A stretch of 64,000 nt of DNA from contig JBCCJA010000013.1 in NCBI GenBank assembly GCA_039045975.1, positions 1 through 64,000 of the forward strand, written 5' to 3'. Under the pieces are notes generated by a model. It ran no database searches. It saw nothing but the letters and a program-made list of their open reading frames with translations, and was not told where the DNA came from. The DNA is from JBCCJA01 sp039045975. GTDB lineage: Bacteria > Planctomycetota > Planctomycetia > Planctomycetales > Planctomycetaceae. Positions 1 through 8,519 of this stretch are shown here, one piece after another (the stretch's first letter is position 1; the number at the start of each line of letters is the position of its first letter). The position numbers and the translations under genes were made by a program.

Positions 1-208
1 CGACCGCCGCCTCGCGCTGCGCGCCCCCGTCCCGTGTCCCGGCCGGCGACGGCCGGTGCGCCGACGCGGGCCGGGCGCGCGTGACCGACACGGCGAGCGG
101 GTCGGCGGCGGTCGGCACGGCCTCGGCCGACCCGCAACCCGACGACAAACCGGTCGTCACCGCGACCGCCGTCACACAGCAAAGGCGGATGATATTTCGA
201 TGCGTCAT
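1..208 (-). CDS. Lipoprotein, probable RND efflux periplasmic adaptor (partial)
   Basis: The frame opens at an ATG at 208 and is still open after 69 codons at the left window edge. The N-terminus reads MTHRNIIRLCCVTAVAVT, followed by a lipobox LSSGC (Cys about residue 25), so this is an exported lipoprotein. The mature part begins with a Pro/Ala stretch followed by DPLAVSVTRARPA, like the first strand of AcrA/MexA-type membrane fusion proteins. It lies 36 bp downstream of the tetR gene on the same strand, a common arrangement for efflux operons. A palindrome like the one before tetR lies just upstream of its ATG. The lipoprotein signal is seen directly; the adaptor role is inferred from context and a short match. 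Confidence 0.6.
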   Translation of the reverse strand, partial: MTHRNIIRLCCVTAVAVTTGLSSGCGSAEAVPTAADPLAVSVTRARPASAHRPSPAGTRDGGAQREAAV

Positions 209-211
209 TTT

Positions 212-226
212 TTGACTCTCAGTCAA
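212..226. promoter_or_regulatory. Palindromic operator-like site before the lipoprotein gene
   Basis: TTGACTCTCAGTCAA is a 15-bp dyad ending 4 bp from the ATG at 208. It shares the half-sites TTGAC and GTCAA and the 5-bp spacer with the longer palindrome at 987-1012 before tetR. It is probably a second binding site for the neighbouring TetR protein, giving separate control of the lipoprotein gene. Confidence 0.6.
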
Positions 227-244
227 CACGATCGAAAAAGGGGC

Positions 245-982
245 TCAGGTCTCAGGACGTTCGGCGAGCAACGCCTCGGCCCGGGCGGTCGTTTCGCCGT
301 AATCGAACTCGCCCGACAGCGGCCGCCAGCCGAGCCCGTCGAGGTAGGCGTGGTAGTTGCGGAAGATCGAGCCCGGCGGGTCGATCACGCCGAGTTCTTC
401 AAGAGGCCGGCTCATCACGAGCGTGAAGCCGCCCATGCACAGCGACCACAGCCCGAACGCGACGTTCTCGGCCGAGAAGTTCTCCGGCAGCACGAGGTCG
501 CCCGCCGCGACGCCGTCGCGGCCGACGCCGGCGAAGATCGCCATGCACCGCGACTCCGCCGCCGCGAGCCGTCGCTGCCGCTCCGGGTCGGTTTTGTCGC
601 GTATTTGCGTGAGTTCGAGGATCTGCTCGACCCGGAAATGGTCGGGGTACCGCTCGATGAACAGCCGGGCCGAGACGCCGATCGCCGTCAGCCGTTCGCG
701 TGACCGCCCGGGCAATGTCGCCGCCTTCGAGAACAGCGCGACGCGGCTGTCGGTCGCCGCCGCCGCGAGGCCCATCAGCAGGTCGTCTTTCGAACGGAAA
801 TGCTGGTAGACGGTGCCCTTCGAGTATTCGATCTCGGCCGCGATCTGGTCCATATTCAGACCGGCCATGCCCGACTCGGACAGCCGACGCCGGGCGACGT
901 CGAGGATCAGCGTCTCACGCCGCTGCCACTCCCGCTGCTTGCGGGTCCGGGACGCGTCTGCGGGAATAACATCAGTCGCCAT
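245..982 (-). CDS. TetR/AcrR family transcriptional regulator
   Basis: The product is 245 aa, usual for the family. The N-terminal helix-turn-helix lies at about residues 20-65: RETLILDVARRRLSESG, then MDQIAAEIEYSKGTVYQHF, the classic TetR recognition-helix pattern. The C-terminal ligand-binding half is helical and variable, with an FTLVMSRPLEELG stretch. I chose the ATG at 982 rather than an in-frame start at 1024, because the longer version would read through the perfect palindrome at 987-1012. The next gene on the strand is a probable efflux lipoprotein, so this is likely an autoregulated repressor of an efflux operon. The ligand is unknown. Confidence 0.9.
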   Translation of the reverse strand: MATDVIPADASRTRKQREWQRRETLILDVARRRLSESGMAGLNMDQIAAEIEYSKGTVYQHFRSKDDLLMGLAAAATDSRVALFSKAATLPGRSRERLTAIGVSARLFIERYPDHFRVEQILELTQIRDKTDPERQRRLAAAESRCMAIFAGVGRDGVAAGDLVLPENFSAENVAFGLWSLCMGGFTLVMSRPLEELGVIDPPGSIFRNYHAYLDGLGWRPLSGEFDYGETTARAEALLAERPET

Positions 983-986
983 CACC

Positions 987-1012
987 GTATTTTGACGCTG
1001 GGTCAAAATACG
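987..1012. promoter_or_regulatory. TetR operator candidate
   Basis: CGTATTTTGAC and GTCAAAATACG form perfect 11-bp arms around a 5-bp spacer (GCTGG), 4 bp upstream of the chosen tetR start. A site this close to the start suggests autorepression by blocking the promoter or initiation region. The core half-sites recur at 212-226. Confidence 0.75.
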
Positions 1013-1076
1013 ACAAGGCGTCAACCGGACGCGTCCGACGGTTTCGGGAAATGCCCCGGGAAGCGGCTCCGCCCGC

Positions 1077-1385
1077 TCAGTGAATCATTCGCCGCCACTT
1101 CACGTGGGCCCGGCGGTGCGGGCCGTGGGGGCGTGAGGCGAGGTGTCGCTCGAAGCGGCTCTCCAGCAGGTCGACCCGTTCGGCCCCGCCGGCGACATCG
1201 CTGCGACGGAACCTGACCGCGGCCATGCGAAACGCGGCGAAAGAGAGGGCCGCAACGCAGGCCGTCGGCACGGCGAGGTCGGTCAGCGGCGTCGGCAATT
1301 CGCGGCCCGCCGTCAGGCCGAACAGGAACGCGGCTAGCGTCAGGACCAAACCGGCCGGCAGCACCGGCGAATGTTCGCGAGACAT
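1077..1385 (-). CDS. Small hypothetical membrane protein
   Basis: A 102-aa protein starting at an ATG at 1385. Residues about 8-26 (PAGLVLTLAAFLFGLTAG) and about 36-52 form two hydrophobic segments. They are followed by a basic, His/Arg-rich cytoplasmic-looking tail that includes RFERHLASRPHGPHRR. No family is recognised. It stands alone between tetR and the RNase H-like gene, all on the minus strand. The overlapping longer frame lacks membrane-like composition and looks like a high-G+C shadow, so I prefer this one. Confidence 0.5.
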   Translation of the reverse strand: MSREHSPVLPAGLVLTLAAFLFGLTAGRELPTPLTDLAVPTACVAALSFAAFRMAAVRFRRSDVAGGAERVDLLESRFERHLASRPHGPHRRAHVKWRRMIH

Positions 1386-1505
1386 GCTTCACTCCGTTGT
1401 GGGGACGCGGAGACGTACCTCACCGATCGCCGGCCGGTCGGACGATTTTCCGACGGCGGCGATCATCCGTCGGCACCGGCGGGGGCGGTACGGGTCGCCC
1501 GGGTC

Positions 1506-2498
1506 TCACCGGCTGCGACGGACGGCCCGCCGGTCGAGCCCGGAGCGGGCGAGCTCGGCTTCGATGTCGGCCAGGAAACGGGCCGCGTCGACCGGATAGC
1601 CCTTCGTCGGCTTCAGCCCCGCGACGCGTTCGGCCCAGAAGCGGTTGAAACGGAGCATCGCCAGCTCGCGTAGGTACTTGGCGACGCAGGACGCGGCCGC
1701 GACCGGCATGGCCGATTCACCTTTCGCGGTGAACCGCAGGTCGACGCCCGGAAAGCGGTACAGGCTCTCGGCCCGCGACTCGCGGACTGTCTCGGGCAAG
1801 ACGCCGCCGGCCGCCTCGGCGAGCGGGCCGGCATACCGCGACCGCCCGCCGTGCTTGTCGGCGAAGACGGCGACGCGTCCGCAGCCAGACTCTGCCCCGA
1901 GCGTGACGCCCTGCCGGCCGAGCAGGCCGGTGATCAACGCGAGCGTCGTCCGCGTCAGCACGTCGGCCTTCGTGCCGAATCGTGCGACTCCGTCGTTGAA
2001 CGCCCGCGGCGTGACGACCCTCACGCCGATGTCCGCGAGCCATATTCCGTTCACGCGGCAGGCGTCCGACCAGCGACCGGCCAAGCCGGCGACCTCGTCG
2101 GCATCAGCCTCGCGGGGCAGGGCAAGCGGTCCGCCGTCCCGGCAGGGATCGTCACCGAGCCCGGCCCCCAGGCGGGCGAACAACGCGTCGTCGTCCGCCG
2201 CGCCGAACGAGCCCGACAGTCCGAACAGCGTCAGCGCCGTCCGTTCGAGCGGGCCGATCCCGCCGCCGGCCTTGTGGACCGCTTTCGAGTCGGCCACGTG
2301 CACGAAGCCGTCCGCGGCCCGCTCGCGCGACACGACGCCGGTGAACGCGTCGTCGAAGTCGAACTCCGCCGGGCCGTCCGCCGCCAACGGCACCTCCCAG
2401 ACCGTCGCGGCGATGACGAGCGGCCCGAGCGTCGGCCCGTAGCCGGCCTCGTCGACGCCGAGGACGAAGTCGCGGAGCGGGGCGGTCGGCAAGGGCAA
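1506..2498 (-). CDS. Ribonuclease H type 2-like protein (HII/HIII fold)
   Basis: A 330-aa protein starting at a TTG (2498). Residues 14-22 read GVDEAGYGP, the RNase HII/HIII signature with the catalytic Asp-Glu pair at 16-17. A VADSKAVHK segment matches the conserved DSK region. The C-terminal half has AVFADKHGG (third acidic residue) and VAAASCVAKYLRE, where the usual final Asp of bacterial HII is Glu, as in the DEDE set of HIII. It has no room for the N-terminal TBP-like domain of HIII. At about 330 aa it is longer than a typical HII (about 200-260), through inserted segments. It would remove RNA from RNA-DNA hybrids; the exact subclass is unsure. It is 40 bp downstream of the propeller gene. 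Confidence 0.7.
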   Translation of the reverse strand: MPLPTAPLRDFVLGVDEAGYGPTLGPLVIAATVWEVPLAADGPAEFDFDDAFTGVVSRERAADGFVHVADSKAVHKAGGGIGPLERTALTLFGLSGSFGAADDDALFARLGAGLGDDPCRDGGPLALPREADADEVAGLAGRWSDACRVNGIWLADIGVRVVTPRAFNDGVARFGTKADVLTRTTLALITGLLGRQGVTLGAESGCGRVAVFADKHGGRSRYAGPLAEAAGGVLPETVRESRAESLYRFPGVDLRFTAKGESAMPVAAASCVAKYLRELAMLRFNRFWAERVAGLKPTKGYPVDAARFLADIEAELARSGLDRRAVRRSR

Positions 2499-2538
2499 GC
2501 GTCCGGACGAAAGATCGGCGACGGCGGGCCCTCCCGTC

Positions 2539-5430
2539 TTATCGCGTCTCGCCGCCCGCCACGAACCGGAGCGGGGCGAACCCTTCGCGGCGTGCGAACC
2601 GCGACACCTCCGGCCGTTCGCCCTCGTCGGCCCACGACTGCGTCCCGACTGCGGCGACCCGGCGTCCGGCCGACACCCGCCACCGGTCGCCGACCCGCGG
2701 GGGACGGGGCCCGAACGCGGCCCACGGCACCGACGCCTCGAACCGCCACCGTCCGTCGGCCTCGCCGACGGCGACGGTCACGTCGGGACGCCACGACTCA
2801 TCGTCGCCGCACGCGGCTGAAATCGTTCCGTCCCGATGCAGCGTCAATCGCCAAAACGTTTCGCCATCTCCGTCAAGGTCGAGGCGGATCTCGACCTCGT
2901 CGTCGCGCGTCGGTCCGTCGGGCACCGAGCCGGCCCAGTGCAGGGCGTCGCGGCCGCCGGCGAGCCAACACAGCGTCGGGGCCGGAAGCTCCCGGACGCA
3001 GACGGGATCGGGCAGGAGCACGAGCGGTGCGGCGTCGGCCCAGCACGGGTCGGTCACCTCGCCGTCGGGCGTCGGCGTCGGCTCCTGCAGACGACACCTC
3101 GCGACCCGGGCAGACGCCGGCAGCCGCCCCGCCGCGTTGACGACGGACGCGGTCGGGGTGCCTGCCGCGGCGACCGGCACGATCGACCCGTCGACCTGCC
3201 CGGCCGCCAACGCGCGGACCGTCGCGGCGAGTACGCGGGACGGCGCGGTCCTTCGTTTTTGGGACGCGGTCACCGCCGCGACGACGGCCGGGTCGCCGAG
3301 AAGACCGGGACGGTCGCGGAGCACGATCGTCAGCACGCGGTCGACCGTCGCGTCCCACGCCGCGACGTGCCGCTCGTAAGGCCGCCGTGTGAGAACGCCC
3401 GCATCACCGGCCGATCGGGACCGACGCCAACAGAGTTCGGGCGACGTCAACGCGGCCAAGTAACGCGGGATGACCGCCGTGGCTTCCTGCGTATCGGGAT
3501 ACGTCGAGATCAGCCGGGCGACCGCGACGCCGGCCTGATCGAAGTCGCCCGCGGCGAACAGCCCGTCGGCGAGCCGATACCACAGCCGGGCGGCCTCCGC
3601 ATCGGGCAGACGCCCGGCTTCACGCCCGACGGCGGCCAAGGCCGCGGAGCGGACCCGAGGCCCACCGAGACCCGACGCGACCGTTTTCTCCAGCGTGTCG
3701 ATCGACGTGACACGGGTCGCGACGCCGACCGGGTCGAACGGCCGACGCGACGCCGTGCCGGCCGCGATCCCGAGACCGCCGAATAGCCCGTGTCCGGCGG
3801 CCGCCGGCCCGAACGGCGTTTCGAACCCGATCGGAGCGACCGCCCCCGGAGCGACGCCCACGAGGTCGGTGATCATGGCGACGTCGCGCGGCTCCCACGG
3901 CCGCGGCCCCGACCTGCCGGCCGTCGGCACGCCGTCGGGCGCCAGCGTAACGACCCGGCGGACCGACCACGGCCGCAGCCCCAGTTTCCGCAAACCGACC
4001 GACCGCGTCCCGTCGGCCGCGGCCGACGCGGCCCGCAGCGCGAGCGCCGTCACCTCCGCCGCCAACGCGTCGTCGTAGCGGCCGCCCTCGACGACGAGCA
4101 CGTCGGGACGCCAGGCGCGGATCGCGGCGGTCAGCGACGTGCAGTCGGTCGGGTCGCCGCGGCCCTCGGCCTCCGCCCGCCAGTCGGCGACGAGCCGCCC
4201 GCCGTCACGTTCGACGCCGGGACGACGGAGGGTGCGGTCGGTGTCGACCTCGAAGTCGGCGACGCCGGCCCGGGCGGCCGCATCGGCGGCTTCGGCTTCG
4301 GAGTGTAGAGCACGTCGGTCGCGGGCGGCGACGTGCACGGCGCCGCGGAAACCGTCGAGGGCCGATTCGGCGGCGAGCAGCACCGGCTCGACCCGGTCGG
4401 CCCGCGAGTGCACCGCGAGGTACGCCGCCCGCCGGGCCCCGCCACGCGTGACGGTCCACGTCTCGCCGCCGTCGTCACTGACCGCGATCGCCCCGAGGGC
4501 ACCGACCGCGATCACGTGTCGCCCGTCGTATGCCGCGACCGCTTCGAGCGGCGTCGTCAGCCCGCTCGACCGCAGGGTCCAGGTGTCGCCGCCGTCGTCG
4601 GAATGGAGCACGCACCCGCCGGGCCGGCCGACGACCCAAATCGATTCATCGCGCACGGCGACGTCACGCCACACGACGGCCCCGGCGATGTCGTCCGGCA
4701 GATTCACCTCGACGCGGCTCCACGAGCCGCCGAAGTCATCGGTCGTCAGCATCCGACCACGGTCGCCGACGAGGCGTCCCGCACCCTGCGGCGTCATTAC
4801 CGCACCGAGCCACGCGGCGGCGGTTCCGGGACCGAAGACCGTCTCGCGGACCGTCCCGGATCGGATCAGAGCCGTCGTGCCGCCCGCCGCGACGCCGGTG
4901 AAGCGGTCGGCGAACGCGGCGACGCGCACCTCAGGCGGTGCCCCTTCGACAGCCCGCCAAGTCGCGCCTGCGTCCTCGGTGAAGAACAGCCCCGGGCCGC
5001 CGTTTAGGCCTTCACCCCAAGCGGCCCAGCGTTCGGCGTCGAACATCCGCACGCCGTGCAGCCGCGACGCGGGCGGGGGTCGCTTCGAGACCGCTTTCGC
5101 GTCGCCGTCGTCGACGACGGCGACGGCCGCCCGCGGCCCCGTTCGCAGCCGGGCCGCCGGCAGCTCCGTCCCGACGCAAACGGTCCGCCCGCCGACCGAA
5201 GCGACGCCGCGCCACTGAATTAAGACCGAAGTCTCGACCGGACGCCACGCGCGGCCGGAGTCGTCCGAGCGAAGTAGGCAACCGCGATCGCCGCAGGCCC
5301 ACGCGACGCCCGACGCGGAAACCGCGACGTCCCGGAGTGTCGCGTCGGTGGTGGCTGACGCGTCGGCGGCCGTCGCGACGCAGGCGGCCGCGAATAGTAA
5401 AATCCCGATCGCGGCGATCGGTCCGCCCAT
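2539..5430 (-). CDS. Secreted YCF48/BNR-type propeller protein with CBM9-like C-terminus
   Basis: A 963-aa protein with a signal peptide (IAAIGILLFAAACVATAADA). About residues 25-350 hold repeated blades of the type LLRSDDSGRAWRPVE, FFTEDAGATWRAVE, LHSDDGGDTWTLRS and AVSDDGGETWTVTR, the Asp-box pattern of BNR and YCF48-like propellers. The middle (about 350-780) is unassigned; near residues 650-700 it resembles a tetratricopeptide-like stretch. The last 170 residues (DGEVTDPCWADA, then EIRLDLDGDGETFWRL, ending in VGDRWRVSAGRR) resemble a CBM9/DOMON-like beta sandwich. It probably acts outside the cytoplasm, perhaps in binding glycans or in envelope assembly. The fold calls are firm for the propeller and moderate for CBM9. 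Confidence 0.75.
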   Translation of the reverse strand: MGGPIAAIGILLFAAACVATAADASATTDATLRDVAVSASGVAWACGDRGCLLRSDDSGRAWRPVETSVLIQWRGVASVGGRTVCVGTELPAARLRTGPRAAVAVVDDGDAKAVSKRPPPASRLHGVRMFDAERWAAWGEGLNGGPGLFFTEDAGATWRAVEGAPPEVRVAAFADRFTGVAAGGTTALIRSGTVRETVFGPGTAAAWLGAVMTPQGAGRLVGDRGRMLTTDDFGGSWSRVEVNLPDDIAGAVVWRDVAVRDESIWVVGRPGGCVLHSDDGGDTWTLRSSGLTTPLEAVAAYDGRHVIAVGALGAIAVSDDGGETWTVTRGGARRAAYLAVHSRADRVEPVLLAAESALDGFRGAVHVAARDRRALHSEAEAADAAARAGVADFEVDTDRTLRRPGVERDGGRLVADWRAEAEGRGDPTDCTSLTAAIRAWRPDVLVVEGGRYDDALAAEVTALALRAASAAADGTRSVGLRKLGLRPWSVRRVVTLAPDGVPTAGRSGPRPWEPRDVAMITDLVGVAPGAVAPIGFETPFGPAAAGHGLFGGLGIAAGTASRRPFDPVGVATRVTSIDTLEKTVASGLGGPRVRSAALAAVGREAGRLPDAEAARLWYRLADGLFAAGDFDQAGVAVARLISTYPDTQEATAVIPRYLAALTSPELCWRRSRSAGDAGVLTRRPYERHVAAWDATVDRVLTIVLRDRPGLLGDPAVVAAVTASQKRRTAPSRVLAATVRALAAGQVDGSIVPVAAAGTPTASVVNAAGRLPASARVARCRLQEPTPTPDGEVTDPCWADAAPLVLLPDPVCVRELPAPTLCWLAGGRDALHWAGSVPDGPTRDDEVEIRLDLDGDGETFWRLTLHRDGTISAACGDDESWRPDVTVAVGEADGRWRFEASVPWAAFGPRPPRVGDRWRVSAGRRVAAVGTQSWADEGERPEVSRFARREGFAPLRFVAGGETR

Positions 5431-5609
5431 GACCGTAACTCCGAATCGGTGAGTGCGGCGCTGGTTCTAGGTCAGGCAGCGGCATCGCGTCGAGCCGCCC
5501 CGGCCGGCCGAAAGCCGATCTAGGCCGCCCCGACGGCCGATGCTACGTTCCCCTGTCGAGGCGTCTGTCGGTGAGACGCCGGAAGCCGAACGCCTGCTCC
5601 CGTCTGCCG

Positions 5610-6587
5610 ATGTCGCGTCCGCTCGACCGTGCCGCCCCGATCTGCGTGACAGGCCACCGCGGCCTCGTCGGCTCGGCGATCGTCCGCCGATTGAAGAAAG
5701 CGGGGTTCACGGAACTCGTTACGGCGACGCGTCACGAGGTCGACCTCCGCGACCCGCACGCCGTCAGCGAATGGTTCGCCCGCACCCGGCCGGTTTACGT
5801 CGTGCACGTAGCGGGGCTCGTCGGCGGAATCATGGCGAACAAGACCCGCCAGGCCGACTTCCTGTACGATAACACGCTGATCCACTCGACGGTGATCAAG
5901 GCGGCCCACGACGTCGGCGTGGAGAAGCTGCTGTATCTGGGCAGCTCGTGCATCTATCCGCGGGAATGCCCGCAGCCGATCCGCGAGGACTACCTGCTGA
6001 CCGGTCCGCTCGAATCGACGAACTACGGCTACGCGATCGCCAAACTGTGCGGCTTATTGGCCTGTCAGGCGTATCGGGATCAGTACGGTGACAACTTTAT
6101 CTCGGCGATGCCGACGAACCTGTACGGGCCGGGCGATAACTTCGACCTGGCCGGCTCGCACGTCGCGCCGGCGCTGATCCGGAAGTTCCACGAGGCGAAG
6201 GCGACCGGCCGGGACGAGGTCGTCGTTTGGGGCACGGGCACGCCGCGGCGGGAGCTGCTGCACGTCGACGACCTCGCCGACGCCTGCCTATTCCTGTTGG
6301 AGAACTACTCGTCCGGGCAGACGATCAACATCGGGACGGGCCAAGACGCGACGATCGCCGAACTGGCCGAGACGGTCCGCGACATCGTCCACCCGTCGGC
6401 CCGCATCACATTCGACACGTCGAAGCCGGACGGGACGCCGCGGAAGGTGCTCGACGTGTCACGGCTGAACGCGCTCGGGTGGCGGGCGACGCGGACGCTC
6501 GGCGAAGGGCTCGGCGAGACGTATGCTTGGTGTCTCACGCATGAGGCCGACGGCTGGGCGGGCGATTCCGTCCGGGCGGCCGGCTGA
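5610..6587 (+). CDS. fcl: GDP-L-fucose synthase
   Basis: A 325-aa extended SDR that epimerises and reduces GDP-4-keto-6-deoxymannose to GDP-L-fucose in the cytoplasm. The nucleotide-binding loop VTGHRGLVGSAI is at about residues 12-23, and the family-typical AGLVGGIMANK follows. Catalytic residues are visible in LGSSCIYPRE (Ser) and NYGYAIAKL (Tyr-x3-Lys). The ATG at 5610 places the Rossmann strand close to the N-terminus; an upstream in-frame start adds only basic junk. It is followed 98 bp later by gmd, the preceding step of the same pathway. Together they supply fucose for surface polysaccharide. Confidence 0.95.
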   Translation: MSRPLDRAAPICVTGHRGLVGSAIVRRLKKAGFTELVTATRHEVDLRDPHAVSEWFARTRPVYVVHVAGLVGGIMANKTRQADFLYDNTLIHSTVIKAAHDVGVEKLLYLGSSCIYPRECPQPIREDYLLTGPLESTNYGYAIAKLCGLLACQAYRDQYGDNFISAMPTNLYGPGDNFDLAGSHVAPALIRKFHEAKATGRDEVVVWGTGTPRRELLHVDDLADACLFLLENYSSGQTINIGTGQDATIAELAETVRDIVHPSARITFDTSKPDGTPRKVLDVSRLNALGWRATRTLGEGLGETYAWCLTHEADGWAGDSVRAAG

Positions 6588-6685
6588 CGCAGCCCCCGCG
6601 ACCGCGGGCCGCGTCTTTCCTCCGGCGGAAGGCGGGCCGAAGGCCGTCTCGCCTCTGACAACATCGTCGAGCGGACGGGACGGAC

Positions 6686-7765
6686 ATGGCGGAGTCGGGC
6701 GGACGGCGGGCCCTCGTGACCGGCATCACGGGGCAGGACGGCAGCTATCTGGCCGAACTCCTGCTCTCCAAAGGCTACGAGGTCTTCGGGCTGATCCGCC
6801 GGTCGTCATCATTCAATACGTCCCGCATCGACCACGTCTATCAAGACCCGCACGAGTCGGGCGTCCGCCTGAGGCTCGAGTACGGCGACCTGACCGACGC
6901 GTCGTCGGTCAACAAGATCCTCCAGAAGGTCAGGCCGCACGAGATCTATAACCTCGCGGCGCAGTCGCACGTCCGCGTCTCGTTCGAAACCCCGGAATAC
7001 ACCGGCGACGTGACGGCGCTCGGCGCGACCCGCGTCCTCGAGGCGATGCGGGACATCGGCCTGGACGCGAAGTTTTACCAGGCGTCGAGTTCCGAAATGT
7101 ACGGCCGGGCCGTCGAATCGCCGCAGACGGAGCGGACGCCGTTCTATCCCCGCAGCCCGTACGCGGTCGCGAAGGTCTACGCGTACTGGATCACGAAGAA
7201 CTACCGCGAGTCGTACGGGACGTTCGCGGTCAACGGGATTTTATTTAACCACGAGTCGGAACGCCGCGGCGAGACGTTCGTGACCCGCAAGATCACGCGG
7301 GCCGTCGGGCGAATTAAGGCGGGCACGCAAGACAAATTATATCTCGGCAACCTCGACGCCGGACGTGACTGGGGGCACGCCCGCGACTACGCGGACGCGA
7401 TGTGGCGGATCATGCAGGCCGAGACGCCGACCGATTACGTGATCGCGACCGGCGAGACGCACACCGTCCGCGAGTTCTGCGAGATCGCGTTCGCCCGCGT
7501 CGGCCTGCCGCTCGCCTGGCGTGGCGAGGCGGAACGTGAAGTCGGGCTCGGGCCGGACGGCCGCGAACTGATCGCGATCGACCCGCGATATTATCGGCCC
7601 GCCGAGGTCGACGTGCTGCTCGGTGACGCCTCGAAGGCGCGGGCCGAGCTCGGCTGGGAACCCCGGATCGATTTTGAAGAACTCGTCACGCGGATGACCG
7701 ACTCCGACGTCGAACTCGCGGCCCGGGAAGCGGACCGCGATCACGCGTCGCGGGGCGGCCGTTAG
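6686..7765 (+). CDS. gmd: GDP-mannose 4,6-dehydratase
   Basis: A 359-aa SDR converting GDP-mannose to GDP-4-keto-6-deoxymannose. It carries LVTGITGQDGSYLAELL at the N-terminus, YNLAAQSHVRVSFE, then the catalytic SSSEMYG and SPYAVAKVYAYW (Tyr-x3-Lys), and NHESERRGETFVTRK, all diagnostic of Gmd. The length is typical. It forms a two-gene unit with fcl upstream. Its TAG stop overlaps the stop codon of the convergent peptidase gene by 4 bp. Confidence 0.96.
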   Translation: MAESGGRRALVTGITGQDGSYLAELLLSKGYEVFGLIRRSSSFNTSRIDHVYQDPHESGVRLRLEYGDLTDASSVNKILQKVRPHEIYNLAAQSHVRVSFETPEYTGDVTALGATRVLEAMRDIGLDAKFYQASSSEMYGRAVESPQTERTPFYPRSPYAVAKVYAYWITKNYRESYGTFAVNGILFNHESERRGETFVTRKITRAVGRIKAGTQDKLYLGNLDAGRDWGHARDYADAMWRIMQAETPTDYVIATGETHTVREFCEIAFARVGLPLAWRGEAEREVGLGPDGRELIAIDPRYYRPAEVDVLLGDASKARAELGWEPRIDFEELVTRMTDSDVELAAREADRDHASRGGR

Positions 7766-8463
7766 CGCTGTCGCGGCGTGGCCGGTTGTGTGAGCACGCC
7801 GCGGATCAGTTGGTCGTTCGTGAAGCCGCGTCGGACCTCGCGCCCGGTGACGGACAGCAGGCTCGCCCGCGGAATGTCTTTCGCCGGGTTGTCGATCACG
7901 AGGGCGGCCCGCGTCTTCCACTGGACGAGGAAGCGTGCCGTCTGCGTGCGGACGTTGCCCCGCAGCGGGTCGGCCACGTAAACGTACCGCCCGTCGTAGC
8001 CGCGATAGACCGCGAAGTGATCGTGTCCGTTGACGGTGATCGGGACGATCAGCGGAACCTTCGAGCCGACGAGTTCCGAGAACGTCAGGTCGGTCACGAG
8101 CCCGTCGTAGCCGAGCTCCCCGGCGGCGTCCCGCAGGTCGGTGATCGCCAGCCCGTTGCGGACGCGGTCGGACCATTCGGCCGGCGAGAGCACGGCCGCG
8201 ACGGCGGCGAGCACGTCGGTCTCGGTGACGTCGTCCCGCCAGAAATAGCGGGCGACGGTCGCGACCGATGCCGCCCCGCAGGTGTAGTCCTGCCGCTGCA
8301 TCACGACGTTGCGCTCCCGCAGCGACTTATAGCTCGCTACGCCGACGGAGATGTTTCGGTCCGCATCGCGGACCGGCGGTGCCGCGACGGCCGCCCCCGC
8401 ATGGGCACAAATTAAAGTCAGGACCGCGGCAACGGTTCTGCCCGAGTGACGATGCGTAAGCAC
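7762..8463 (-). CDS. Secreted C39-like cysteine peptidase
   Basis: A 233-aa protein with an N-terminal signal peptide ending near AHAGAAVAA. The peptidase domain has QRQDYTCGAASVATVARY (catalytic Cys in TCGAA), NGHDHFAVYRG (His) and YVADPLRG (Asp), the Cys-His-Asp arrangement of peptidase C39, which normally cleaves double-glycine leaders as part of ABC exporters. Here it stands alone and is exported. It is 56 bp downstream of a beta-barrel gene on the same strand, so the two probably form an operon. The substrate is unknown; no double-glycine peptide gene was recognised nearby. The stop overlaps the gmd stop convergently. Confidence 0.8.
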   Translation of the reverse strand: MLTHRHSGRTVAAVLTLICAHAGAAVAAPPVRDADRNISVGVASYKSLRERNVVMQRQDYTCGAASVATVARYFWRDDVTETDVLAAVAAVLSPAEWSDRVRNGLAITDLRDAAGELGYDGLVTDLTFSELVGSKVPLIVPITVNGHDHFAVYRGYDGRYVYVADPLRGNVRTQTARFLVQWKTRAALVIDNPAKDIPRASLLSVTGREVRRGFTNDQLIRGVLTQPATPRQR

Positions 8464-8519
8464 GACGAAGTCTCCTGCCGGCCGGGGCTCGGGCCGCGTG
8501 TTTCATTCCGGGCGGAAAC

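Noticed and set aside
1851..3140. Long plus-strand frame of over 400 codons across the RNase H-like and propeller genes
   Set aside because: Very Arg/Pro-rich, no homology, and exactly antisense to genes with clear motifs. Such shadows are expected at about 70% G+C.
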